A stretch of DNA of 64,000 nucleotides from the NCBI RefSeq assembly GCF_019443505.1, contig NZ_CP080377.1, positions 5,518,001-5,582,000 of the forward strand. Reading direction: 5' to 3'. Positions 42,542-51,159 of the stretch are shown piece by piece. This DNA is from Janthinobacterium sp. PAMC25594. Its GTDB lineage: Bacteria; Pseudomonadota; Gammaproteobacteria; Burkholderiales; Burkholderiaceae_D. The notes beneath the pieces were generated by a model. It searched no databases, had not been told where the DNA came from, and saw only the letters and a program-made list of their open reading frames with translations. Made by a program: the position numbers and the translations under genes. Every line of letters starts with the position of its first letter. Position 1 is the stretch's first letter.

Positions 42542-45500
42542 TCAGGCGGCGCAGGGCGTGTCGCTGTGCGCCAGCCATGCCATGAAGCGCGCCTGCGGCA
42601 TGGGGCGGGCAAAGTAAAAGCCTTGCAGTTCGTCGCAGCCGGCGTGGCGCAGCACGTCGGCATCGGCCGCGCTTTCCACGCCTTCGGCGGTGACCGTCAA
42701 GCCCAGGGTGTGGCCCAGGCCGATGATGGTTTTCGTCACGGCCAGGTTTTGCGGCGAACCGTGGATGTCCTGCACGAAGCTCATGTCGATTTTCAGCTTG
42801 TCGAGCGGGAAGCGGCACAGGTAATTCAGGCTCGAATAGCCGGTGCCGAAATCGTCGATCGACAGCGCAAAACCCAGCGCCTTGATGGCGTGCAGGGTGG
42901 CGATGGTATCGTCCACATTGTCCATCAGGATCGATTCGGTCAGTTCGAATTCGATCTGTCCTGGCGTGACGGGAAACTCGCGCAGCACCTCGCGCAAGGT
43001 GGCCACCAGGGTGCCGCTTTTCAGCTGGATGGCCGACAGGTTGATCGACACGGCGATGTCGCCCGCGCCCGCCTCGCGCCAGGCCAGCTGCTGGCGGCAC
43101 GCTTCGCGGATGACCCATGCGCCGATGGAGACGATCAGGCCAGACTCCTCGGCGGCGGGAATGAAGCTGTCGGGCGCGATCAGGCCGTGCTGCGGGTGCT
43201 GCCAGCGGATCAGGCTTTCCACGCCATTCAGGCGGCTGCTCTGCGCATCGATGCGCGGCTGGTAGTACAGCACCAGTTCCTGCCGCTCGATGGCGTGGCG
43301 CAGGTCGCTTTCCAGGTGCAGCTGTTGCAATTGCTGCTCCTGCATCTGCGGCGTGAAAATGCGCGCATGGTCGCGCCCGCCGCTCTTGGCCTGGTACATG
43401 GCCGCATCGGCGTGGCGCATCAGGGTATCCATGTCGTCGCCGTGGTCCGGGTAGATGGCCACGCCCACGCTGCACGAGACATACAGCACGTTGCCTGCCA
43501 CCTGGTGCGGCTCGCGCATGGCCGGTATCAATCGCGTGTCGAGCAGGGCGGCGATGGACTCCGCGTCGCCGATGCCGTTGAGGATGACGACGAATTCATC
43601 GCCGCCCAGCCGACTGACGGTGTCGCCTTCGCGTACCAGTTGCAGCAGGCGCTTTGAGACCGATTGCAGCAGGGCGTCGCCCACGTGGTGACCCAGCGCG
43701 TCGTTGACGTGCTTGAAACGGTCCAGGTCGACGAACAGCACACCCACCTTTTCGCCGCTGCGGCGCGCTTGCGCGATGGCGGCCGCCAGGCGCAGTTTTG
43801 ACACGTGGCGGTTCGCCAGTCCCGTCAGCGCATCGTGGTGGGCCATGTGCTCAATCTGCCGTTCGCTGGCCTTGCGTTCGCTGATGTCGAGCGAGCTGGC
43901 GATGAAATGCGTGGTGACGCCATCGAGGTCGCGCACGGCGTTCATCACCAGCCAGGCCGGATAGTTTTCCATCGACTTGCGCTGCACCGAGATTTCTCCC
44001 TGCCAGTAGCCGCGCCGCGCCAGGGTCTGGCGCAGGCTGTCGAGCTGCTCGGGAGGGTTGTCCGGCGCGAGCAGGAAAGCGGGGCGCTTGCCGATCAGCT
44101 CCACCATGTCGTACAGCGAATGGCGGCGGAAGGCCTGGTTGACGGTAATGATGCGCATGTCGGCATCCATCACGATCAGGCTTTCAGCCGATGCCTCGAA
44201 CACCTTGGCCCACAATTCCAGGCGCGACTCCATCAGCTTCATCTTGTTGATCGGCGTGAAGGTCGACAGCACGGCGCGCTGGCCCTGGTAGTCGATCAGG
44301 CGCGCGGAAATCAAGGCCCAGGTGGGCGTGCCACCGCCGCTCCAGCACACCTCGAATTCATCGACGGCGCCCAGGTCGCTCAAGCGCTGGAAGAAGCGTG
44401 AACGGGCTTGCGGACTCATGCCGCCCACCCACGGGTCCAGTTCCAGGCCGCCCTGCCACGCGTGCGCGGCCTGGTTCGCGTGCAGCACTTGGTGATGCGG
44501 GATCGAGGTGACCATCAGCGGGATGGGAATGGCGTCAACCAGCTGGCGCTGCGCATCGGCCGCGCTGGCGCGCGCCACCAGGTCCTGCTGCGCCATGCGC
44601 TGGAAGTCGAGCTGCTGCAGCATGGTATTGAAGGCGCTGACCAGGCGCCCCGTTTCGTCCTCGCTGTCCCAGATGGCGCGCAGGCTATGGTCGCCCGTTT
44701 CGCGCACTTCCTGCGCCACGCGCGCCAGGCGGCGGATGGGCAGGGCGATCTGGCGCGCGACGAAAAACACCAGGCCCAGTATCATCACCAGCAGCAGCAC
44801 GGCCGTGCCCAGGTGCAGCCACATGCGCGTAAAGAAGCCGTCCACGCGCAACTGGATCAGGCGGTGCAATTCGTGTTCCGCCGCGCGCCAGGCACGCTGC
44901 AGGGCCTCGACGGCGGCCGCATCGTGCCGCAGCAGCGCGGCGTTGCCATCGGCATGGGCCGGCGTGCCGGCCAGCGCCTGGGCGCTGGCGCGAAACTGCG
45001 CCACGGCTTGCCGCAGGGCCGCGCGCGAGCCGTCCAGGTGCCGGCGCAGCAGCGGCGTGCTGGCCGCGAACGCCTCCGTGTAGTCGCTGCCGATGCCGCC
45101 CATGGTGGCATCCATGCGGCCTTCGAGGATCAGGAACTGGGTCTGCAGGCGCTGGCGCTGCGCGCCTTCGGCCGTCGCCAGTTGCAGCGCCAGGGCGCGC
45201 GTGCTGTTGATCACTTCCAGCAGCTCGGGAAAGCGCAGGATCACCAGCGACATGGTGTAATAGCTGTCCAGGTCCGGGTCGAGGATCAGGTTCGACTGGT
45301 TGCCCACGCGCGTGAGCAGTTCGCGTCCGGCCACAAAGGCGGGCGCGGGCGCCATGCCGTCATGTGCCGCTGGCGTGCCGCCGGCCTGGCGCAGCAGGGT
45401 GGCGAATTCCCCGCTCAATTGCGCGCTGCGCATGCCCGCGCCGAACTGGCGCTCGGCCTGCTCGATGGCGGTGGCTTGCGCGTCCGCTTGCGCCGTGCTG

Positions 45501-45706
45501 CGCGTCAGTGGCAGCAGCGCATCGCGGATGGCGGCGATGTAGTCGTTGCCCGCCATCTCCTTGCGCGAGAATTCGATGGCGATGTATTTTTCGTTGATGA
45601 GGATGCCGGAAATGAAGATGACGGCGGACAGGTCGAGCAAATAGATCAGCGCCAGTTTGCGCCCCACCGTCAATTTTCCGATCATGCGCGAAATTCTGCC
45701 CACCAT
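42542..45706 (-). CDS. Membrane PAS-GGDEF-EAL cyclic-di-GMP enzyme
   Basis: A 1054-aa sensor. Membrane helices at about 17-35 and 310-333 flank a periplasmic helical region. A HAMP linker (334-390), PAS regions (about 400-620), a GGDEF domain with intact 'SRLGGDEFVVIL', and an EAL domain with 'NGVESLIRW' (ESL), 'SINLSAIQL', 'ELTESILMDN', 'IDDFGTGYSSLNYL' and 'GVESAADADV' follow. Both the cyclase and the phosphodiesterase motifs look intact, so net activity is not predictable. The ESL form of the EAL motif is common in active enzymes. The gene is alone on the minus strand between a receptor and cphA. Confidence 0.92.
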   Translation of the reverse strand: MVGRISRMIGKLTVGRKLALIYLLDLSAVIFISGILINEKYIAIEFSRKEMAGNDYIAAIRDALLPLTRSTAQADAQATAIEQAERQFGAGMRSAQLSGEFATLLRQAGGTPAAHDGMAPAPAFVAGRELLTRVGNQSNLILDPDLDSYYTMSLVILRFPELLEVINSTRALALQLATAEGAQRQRLQTQFLILEGRMDATMGGIGSDYTEAFAASTPLLRRHLDGSRAALRQAVAQFRASAQALAGTPAHADGNAALLRHDAAAVEALQRAWRAAEHELHRLIQLRVDGFFTRMWLHLGTAVLLLVMILGLVFFVARQIALPIRRLARVAQEVRETGDHSLRAIWDSEDETGRLVSAFNTMLQQLDFQRMAQQDLVARASAADAQRQLVDAIPIPLMVTSIPHHQVLHANQAAHAWQGGLELDPWVGGMSPQARSRFFQRLSDLGAVDEFEVCWSGGGTPTWALISARLIDYQGQRAVLSTFTPINKMKLMESRLELWAKVFEASAESLIVMDADMRIITVNQAFRRHSLYDMVELIGKRPAFLLAPDNPPEQLDSLRQTLARRGYWQGEISVQRKSMENYPAWLVMNAVRDLDGVTTHFIASSLDISERKASERQIEHMAHHDALTGLANRHVSKLRLAAAIAQARRSGEKVGVLFVDLDRFKHVNDALGHHVGDALLQSVSKRLLQLVREGDTVSRLGGDEFVVILNGIGDAESIAALLDTRLIPAMREPHQVAGNVLYVSCSVGVAIYPDHGDDMDTLMRHADAAMYQAKSGGRDHARIFTPQMQEQQLQQLHLESDLRHAIERQELVLYYQPRIDAQSSRLNGVESLIRWQHPQHGLIAPDSFIPAAEESGLIVSIGAWVIREACRQQLAWREAGAGDIAVSINLSAIQLKSGTLVATLREVLREFPVTPGQIEFELTESILMDNVDDTIATLHAIKALGFALSIDDFGTGYSSLNYLCRFPLDKLKIDMSFVQDIHGSPQNLAVTKTIIGLGHTLGLTVTAEGVESAADADVLRHAGCDELQGFYFARPMPQARFMAWLAHSDTPCAA

Positions 45707-45832
45707 GCGTGCCCCACCTTCTCGTCAGCCCACTGATGTTTTCTTATGAGCAATTTTCATGCCTGAATTTACAAGCTTGCAAGAGGGCTTTTGCACCATG
45801 CGGGTGCGCGCAGGAAGGCGACGGGCGCCAAT

Positions 45833-45859
45833 AAAAAGGGCGGCCCGCAGGCCGCCCTT
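45833..45859 (-). terminator. Terminator after cphA
   Basis: AAGGGCGGCC (45836-45845) pairs perfectly with GGCCGCCCTT (45850-45859). On the minus strand TTTTTAT follows. It is about 20 bases after the cphA stop. Confidence 0.9.
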
Positions 45860-45878
45860 GTGCGCAGTGATGCGGTGC

Positions 45879-48449
45879 TTACGCTTCGGCGACGCGCTTG
45901 GCGATGTGCGCCAGCGCTTCTTCCACCTGGTCGATCAGGATCAGGCACAGATCGCCTTCGTTCAAACGCGCCAGGGCCTTGTCGATGGCGACGAATTCGC
46001 CGTTGATTTCATCGATATGGCTGGTGCGCTTGGCGCCGTTCAAGCCCTGGCGCAGCAAGGCCACGACTTCGCCGTCGGCGCGGCCGCGCTGGCATTGATC
46101 CTGGTACAGCAGCACGTCGTCGAAGGCGGCGCCGAGGATTTCCGTCTGTTGGCGGATGTCTTCGTCGCGGCGGTCGCCGGCGCCGCTGATGACCACCGAA
46201 CGGCGCTTGGCCGGCATGCTTTCCACTGCCTGCACCAGCGCCAGGATGGCGTCCGGATTGTGGCCGTAGTCGGCGATCAAGGTGGCGCCCTTGTAATCGA
46301 ACACATTGAAGCGGCCCGGCGCATTGTCGGCTTCGTTGGCAAAGGTTTTCAGGCCCAGCGCGATGGTTTTCCAGTCCAGGCCCACGGCCCAGGCGGCGGC
46401 CAGCGACGCCATGACGTTGTCGACCTGGAAGCCGATGGCGCCGTTGCGCGTGATCGGCACCTGCGACAGGGCGATTTCGTGGCGTTCCTTGCCCTGCGCG
46501 GCGACCAGCTTGCCGTCTTCCACGTACACCACGCGGTTGCCCTGCGCGCGGTGCGTGGCCATCACGGGATGCGTCTTGTCGGCGGCGAAGAAGGTCACCG
46601 TGCCGCTGCAATTCTTGGCCATGCGCGCCACGGCAGGGTCGGTGGCGTTCAGCACGGCCACGCCGCTGTCGGCCACGTTCTGCACGATCACCCTTTTGAG
46701 TACCGCGAGGTCTTCCACGGTGGTGATGTAGTTCAGGCCCAGGTGATCCCCGGCACCGATATTCGTCACCACGGCGACCTGGCAGCGGTCAAAAGCCAGG
46801 CCTTCGCGCAGCATGCCGCCGCGCGCCGTCTCGAACACGGCCGCGTCCACGTCCGGGTGCAGCAGCACGTTGCGCGCGCTGCGCGGGCCGCTGCAGTCGC
46901 CGCTGTCGATCTGGCGTCCTTCGATGTACACGCCATCGGTATTGGTCATGCCGGTGCGCAGGCCCGAGGTGGTGAGCAGGTGGGCGATCAGGCGCACGGT
47001 GGTGGTCTTGCCGTTGGTGCCGGTAACGGCAACGACGGGGATGCGGCCATCGTCGCCCTCGGCGAACATGGCGGCGATGATGGCTTCGCCCACGGGGCGC
47101 GGCTTGCCGAACGACGGCGCCAGGTGCATGCGCAAACCTGGTGCTGCGTTCACTTCGACGATGCCGGCGTTCTGCTCTTCCAGCGGTTTCAGTATGCTTT
47201 CGGAGACCACGTCCACGCCGCAGATGTCCAGGCCCACCATGTGCGCGGCGGCGACGGCGCGCGCCGCCACTTCCGGGTGCACGTCGACGGTGACGTCGGT
47301 GGCCGAGCCGCCCGTCGACAGGTTGGCGTTATTGCGCAAGATCACGCGCTGGCCCACGGGCGGCACGGATTCGGCCACATAGCCCTGCTTGGCCAGGCTG
47401 GCCAGGGCGATGTCGTCGAAGCGGATTTTCGTCAGCGAGGTGGCGTGGCCGCTGCCGCGGCGCGGGTCCAGGTTGACCTGGTCGACCAGTTCGCGCACCG
47501 TGTGCTGGCCGTCGCCCACCACTTGCGGCGGGTCGCGGCGGGCCGCTGCCACCATCTTGTTGCCGATGACGAGCAAGCGGAAATCGTGGCCCGGCAGGTA
47601 GCGTTCGACGAGGATGTCGTCGCGGAATTCCTGCGCCGCGAGGAAGGCGGCCGTCAGCTGTTCGCGCGTGGTGACATTGACGGTGACGCCCTTGCCCTGG
47701 TTGCCATCTTTTGGTTTCACGACGACGGGCAGTCCGATCTCGCAGGCGGCGGCCCAGGCGTCGTCCGCATCGATGGCGACACGGCCGTGCGGCACCGGCA
47801 CGCCGGCCGAATCGAGCAGCTTCTTGGTCAGTTCCTTGTCCTGCGCGATGGCTTCGGCAATCGCGCTGGTGCCGTCCATTTCGGCGGCCTGGATCTTGCG
47901 TTGCTTGCTGCCCCAGCCGAACGTCACCAGGCTGCCTTCGGTCAGGCGGCGGAACGGGATGTTGCGCGCCACGGCGGCGTTGACGATGGCGCCGGTGGAC
48001 GGTCCCAGGCGCACGTCTTCATCGAGTTCCTGCAACTGGTGCAGGGCGCCGGTCAGGTCGAACGGCGCATCGTCGAGCGCGGCCTGGCACAGCTGCTGCG
48101 CCAGTTCCAGGGCCAGGCGGCCGACGGCTTCTTCCGAGTATTCGACGACGACCTGGAAGATGCCCGTTTCCAGGGTCGGCGTGGTGCGGCTGAAGGTGAC
48201 GGGGCAGCCGGCTTGCGCCTGCAGGCCCAGCGCCGCCAGTTCCAGCACCTGCGCCATCGGCGCGGCGTTGTAATTGCCCAGCGGTTGCAGCGGGCTCAGA
48301 TGCGGAAAGCGCGCGCGCAGGCGGGCTTCGAAGCCGGGCAACTGGGCGATGTCGAGTTCCTGCGTGGTGCAGGAAACAATGGCTTCCACGGCGGTGTCGT
48401 GGCTCCAGAGGTTAGGGCCCCGCAAGGCCCGTACGCGAGATACTTCCAT
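45879..48449 (-). CDS. cphA: Cyanophycin synthetase (CphA)
   Basis: An 856-aa CphA that polymerises Asp and Arg into cyanophycin. The order is: N-terminal domain ('LRGPNLWSHDTAVEAIV'), ATP-grasp (about 210-460: 'KPKDGNQGKGVTVNV', 'VNAAPGLRMHLAPS'), and Mur-ligase-like domain with intact Walker A 'VTGTNGKTTTVRL' (about 475) and 'IADYGHNPDAI'. The start MEVSRVRAL at 48449 is supported by family similarity; the frame to 49181 upstream is a shadow of the neighbouring gene. It is 66 bases downstream of a paralogue in the same orientation. Confidence 0.94.
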   Translation of the reverse strand: MEVSRVRALRGPNLWSHDTAVEAIVSCTTQELDIAQLPGFEARLRARFPHLSPLQPLGNYNAAPMAQVLELAALGLQAQAGCPVTFSRTTPTLETGIFQVVVEYSEEAVGRLALELAQQLCQAALDDAPFDLTGALHQLQELDEDVRLGPSTGAIVNAAVARNIPFRRLTEGSLVTFGWGSKQRKIQAAEMDGTSAIAEAIAQDKELTKKLLDSAGVPVPHGRVAIDADDAWAAACEIGLPVVVKPKDGNQGKGVTVNVTTREQLTAAFLAAQEFRDDILVERYLPGHDFRLLVIGNKMVAAARRDPPQVVGDGQHTVRELVDQVNLDPRRGSGHATSLTKIRFDDIALASLAKQGYVAESVPPVGQRVILRNNANLSTGGSATDVTVDVHPEVAARAVAAAHMVGLDICGVDVVSESILKPLEEQNAGIVEVNAAPGLRMHLAPSFGKPRPVGEAIIAAMFAEGDDGRIPVVAVTGTNGKTTTVRLIAHLLTTSGLRTGMTNTDGVYIEGRQIDSGDCSGPRSARNVLLHPDVDAAVFETARGGMLREGLAFDRCQVAVVTNIGAGDHLGLNYITTVEDLAVLKRVIVQNVADSGVAVLNATDPAVARMAKNCSGTVTFFAADKTHPVMATHRAQGNRVVYVEDGKLVAAQGKERHEIALSQVPITRNGAIGFQVDNVMASLAAAWAVGLDWKTIALGLKTFANEADNAPGRFNVFDYKGATLIADYGHNPDAILALVQAVESMPAKRRSVVISGAGDRRDEDIRQQTEILGAAFDDVLLYQDQCQRGRADGEVVALLRQGLNGAKRTSHIDEINGEFVAIDKALARLNEGDLCLILIDQVEEALAHIAKRVAEA

Positions 48450-48481
48450 AATTAAACCGTAATCCTGTTGTGTTCTTGTGG

Positions 48482-48502
48482 GCCCGGCCATCCTGGCCGG
48501 GC
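48482..48502. terminator. Hairpin between the two cphA genes
   Basis: GCCCGGCCA and TGGCCGGGC form a 9-bp stem around TCC in the 65-bp gap. No T run follows on the minus strand, so it is more likely a processing or partial-attenuation hairpin setting the ratio of the two synthetases. Confidence 0.5.
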
Positions 48503-48514
48503 TTGAGTGCTGTC

Positions 48515-50692
48515 TTAATTCCCGATGCAGCCGGGGGCTGCGTCGAACGTGCGCAAGCCTGCGCAAATCAAATCGACGGGCAGGTTCATGGCCCAGGCGG
48601 CGGCCGCAACGGCCAGCACGCTGTCGACATTGCCGGCCGTGGCCGGTTTCAGCAGGTCCAGGCACAGCAAGACCGTTTCGATGCCGCCTTCGGCCAGCAC
48701 GATATGGTTGCCGCGCACGAATACGGCACGCTGGCCGGCGGCCAGCTGCGCCGCGATGGCCGGCAAGCTGCCATCCTGCGCGTACAGGGTCACCGTGCCG
48801 TCGCACAGTTCGGCCAGTTCCAGCACGTGCGCGTTGGCGGCGTTCAGCACGGCCACGCCCGTTGGCACCACCACGTCGACCTGGCTGCGTACGGCCTTGT
48901 ACAGGCCAGCATCGTCGAGCACGTCGAAATCCTTGACGCTCTCCAAACTGCCCATGTCGGTGACGATGCCGACCTGGCACTTGTCGTAGGCCAGGCCTTC
49001 GGCCAGGATCATGCGCGGATTGCTTTCGAACAGGGCCGTCTGTACGGTGCGGTTGAGCAGCAGGCGCTGGCCCGCGTCCCAGTTCACGCAATCGCTGCTG
49101 ACGACTCTGCGCTGGTCCAGGTACATGCCTTCGCTGCACACGGCGCCCGTGTGCAGGCCCGACAGGTTGAGCAGTTTGCACAGCATGCGCACGATCAGGC
49201 TGGCGCCGCGCGTGCCCGTCACGCCGATCAGCGGAATGCGGCCCGTTTCCTCTGGCGCGAACAGGTGGTCGACGATGGCCGCGCCCACAGGGCGGGGCTG
49301 GCCCACGCCCGGCTTGATGTGCGCCAGCAGGCCGGGGCTGGCATTGACTTCGATGATGGCGCCGCGCTGCTCTTCCAGCGGACGCGTGATGTCGGTGGTG
49401 ACCAGGTCGATGCCGGCGATATCGAGGCCCACCACGCGCGCGGCGAGCAGGGCCGCGTGCACGACGGACGGATGCACGTCGTCCGTGACGTCGATGGCCA
49501 CGTTGCCGTTCGGCTGGATCAGCACTTTCTGACCCGCTTGCGGCACGGACAGGGCGGTCATGCCCTGGCGCTGCAGTTCCAGCACGATTTCGCCCGATTC
49601 ATGCGGCTTGACGGTACCCAATGGAAAATCTTCGCCTTCGCCGCGGCGCGGATCGGTATTGATCTGCGTGTTGACCAGGTCCAGCACGGTGGAGACGCCG
49701 TCGCCGTCGACCCACAGGGATTCGCCCTTGGCGGCCGCGATCAGCTTGTTGCCGACGACGAGCAGACGGTGTTCGTCGCCCGTGATGAAGCTTTCCACCA
49801 GCACGGCCGAGCTGTCGCCCTTGCGCGCGGCCAGTTCGTAGGCTGCCTTGACGTCGCTTTCGGTCATCAGGTTCAGCGACACGCCGCGGCCATGGTTGCC
49901 GTCATATGGCTTGACGACGACGGGCACGCCGATGTCCTGCGCTTCTTCCCAGGCCGCCTCGGCGCTGCGCACCAGGCTGCCTTCAGGGACGCGCACGCCG
50001 CACGATTTGAGCAGGAATTTGGTGAGGTCCTTGTCGCTGGCGATGCCTTCGGCAATCGCGCTGGTGCGGTCCGTTTCGGCCGTCCAGATGCGGCGCTGCG
50101 CGGCGCCGTGGCCCAGCTGCACCAGGTTGCCGTCGTTCAGGCGCAGCGAAGGGATGCCGCGCTCGGTGGCCGCATCGACGATGCTGGCCGTGCTCGGACC
50201 CAGGCAGCGCGCGTCGACCATGTCGCGCAGGGGCGCCAGGGCCGCTTCCAGGTCGTAGGCTTCATCGTTGATGGCGGCCATCAGCAGTTCGCGCGCGGCG
50301 GCCAGGGCCGCGCGGCCCACGTGCTCTTCACGCGTGCGGAAAGCCATCTTGTAGACGCCGCGCTGGCTGGTCGAGCGCGTCTGGCCGAAGCCCGTGCGCA
50401 TGCCTGCCAGGTTTTGCAATTCCAGCACCACGTGTTCGAGGATGTGCGCCGACCAGGTGCCTTCGCGCAGGCGCTCGAAAAAGCCGCCCCGTTCTCCCAC
50501 GCCGCAGCGGTGCTCGATCATGCCGGGCAGCCATGCCACCAGACGCTCGTACAGGCCGGGCAGGGTATTCGATGGGTAATCTTCCAGTTCGCCGATGTCG
50601 ACCCAGGCTTCAATCACCGGGCGATACGTCCAGATGTTGGGGCCGCGCAAGTGGGTGACGCGGGCAAATTCGATGTTCTTCTTCTTGATCAT
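48515..50692 (-). CDS. Second cyanophycin synthetase paralogue (CphA-like, degenerate Mur-ligase site)
   Basis: A 725-aa paralogue of CphA. The N-terminal domain ('LRGPNIWTYRPVIEAWV') and the ATP-grasp domain ('KPYDGNHGRGVSLNL', 'EVNASPGLLAHIKPG') are intact. In the third domain the Walker A reads GVTGTRGASLIV: the Lys-Thr of GKTT is lost, and the C terminus is about 130 residues shorter than in CphA. It therefore probably lacks the Mur-ligase activity that adds Arg, much as CphA2 of cyanobacteria does, and may reuse Asp-Arg units or support CphA. First gene of the minus-strand pair, diverging from the ABC transporter gene. Confidence 0.88.
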   Translation of the reverse strand: MIKKKNIEFARVTHLRGPNIWTYRPVIEAWVDIGELEDYPSNTLPGLYERLVAWLPGMIEHRCGVGERGGFFERLREGTWSAHILEHVVLELQNLAGMRTGFGQTRSTSQRGVYKMAFRTREEHVGRAALAAARELLMAAINDEAYDLEAALAPLRDMVDARCLGPSTASIVDAATERGIPSLRLNDGNLVQLGHGAAQRRIWTAETDRTSAIAEGIASDKDLTKFLLKSCGVRVPEGSLVRSAEAAWEEAQDIGVPVVVKPYDGNHGRGVSLNLMTESDVKAAYELAARKGDSSAVLVESFITGDEHRLLVVGNKLIAAAKGESLWVDGDGVSTVLDLVNTQINTDPRRGEGEDFPLGTVKPHESGEIVLELQRQGMTALSVPQAGQKVLIQPNGNVAIDVTDDVHPSVVHAALLAARVVGLDIAGIDLVTTDITRPLEEQRGAIIEVNASPGLLAHIKPGVGQPRPVGAAIVDHLFAPEETGRIPLIGVTGTRGASLIVRMLCKLLNLSGLHTGAVCSEGMYLDQRRVVSSDCVNWDAGQRLLLNRTVQTALFESNPRMILAEGLAYDKCQVGIVTDMGSLESVKDFDVLDDAGLYKAVRSQVDVVVPTGVAVLNAANAHVLELAELCDGTVTLYAQDGSLPAIAAQLAAGQRAVFVRGNHIVLAEGGIETVLLCLDLLKPATAGNVDSVLAVAAAAWAMNLPVDLICAGLRTFDAAPGCIGN

Positions 50693-51159
50693 GTAAGTGG
50701 TTTCTTGATAACAAGCCAGGCGTCTGGGCGCCAGATACTTTATGGTGGCTCTACAGAGTCTTTTCAGGCTCGTGCTTGGTTCTTTATCCCGGGTATGCGC
50801 AGTGTGCCACTTTTAGCGGCCTCTTGTCGCGTTTGCTTCTCGTATTCTGCTGCTGTTGTCATTCTAATTGTTACTAAATGTTGCCTTACTTGTTATAAAG
50901 ATACCGACTCCGGGCCAAGCTGGAGCATTTGCGCAACAGCGGGCTGTTGTATACTTGTCGCTGGTCGATGGCTGCTCATTTTTTGCGCCGTTTTGCCATC
51001 CAATCCTTACCGGCAGGCATCCATTCGATACAATACAGGAAATTGCCACTGGTGCATCCACCTCGCCATCGCGCAGTACACAAACATTGATCGGGCGTCT
51101 GCCCCATCCCCCAAATCCCGCCCTGAAGGGCTTGGCCTCGAGCCGGAGTATGCTTTACG
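50693..51159. promoter_or_regulatory. Divergent control region of the cyanophycin locus
   Basis: A 467-bp AT-richer gap between the divergent cph genes. On the plus strand TATACT (50950-50955) with TTTGCG 16 bases upstream is a possible promoter for the ABC gene. The minus-strand promoter for the cphA pair is not clear. No ORF here looks real. Confidence 0.45.

Noticed and set aside
48450..49181. N-terminal extension of the cphA frame
   Set aside because: It overlaps the end of the paralogue in another frame and shows no CphA similarity before MEVSRVRAL.
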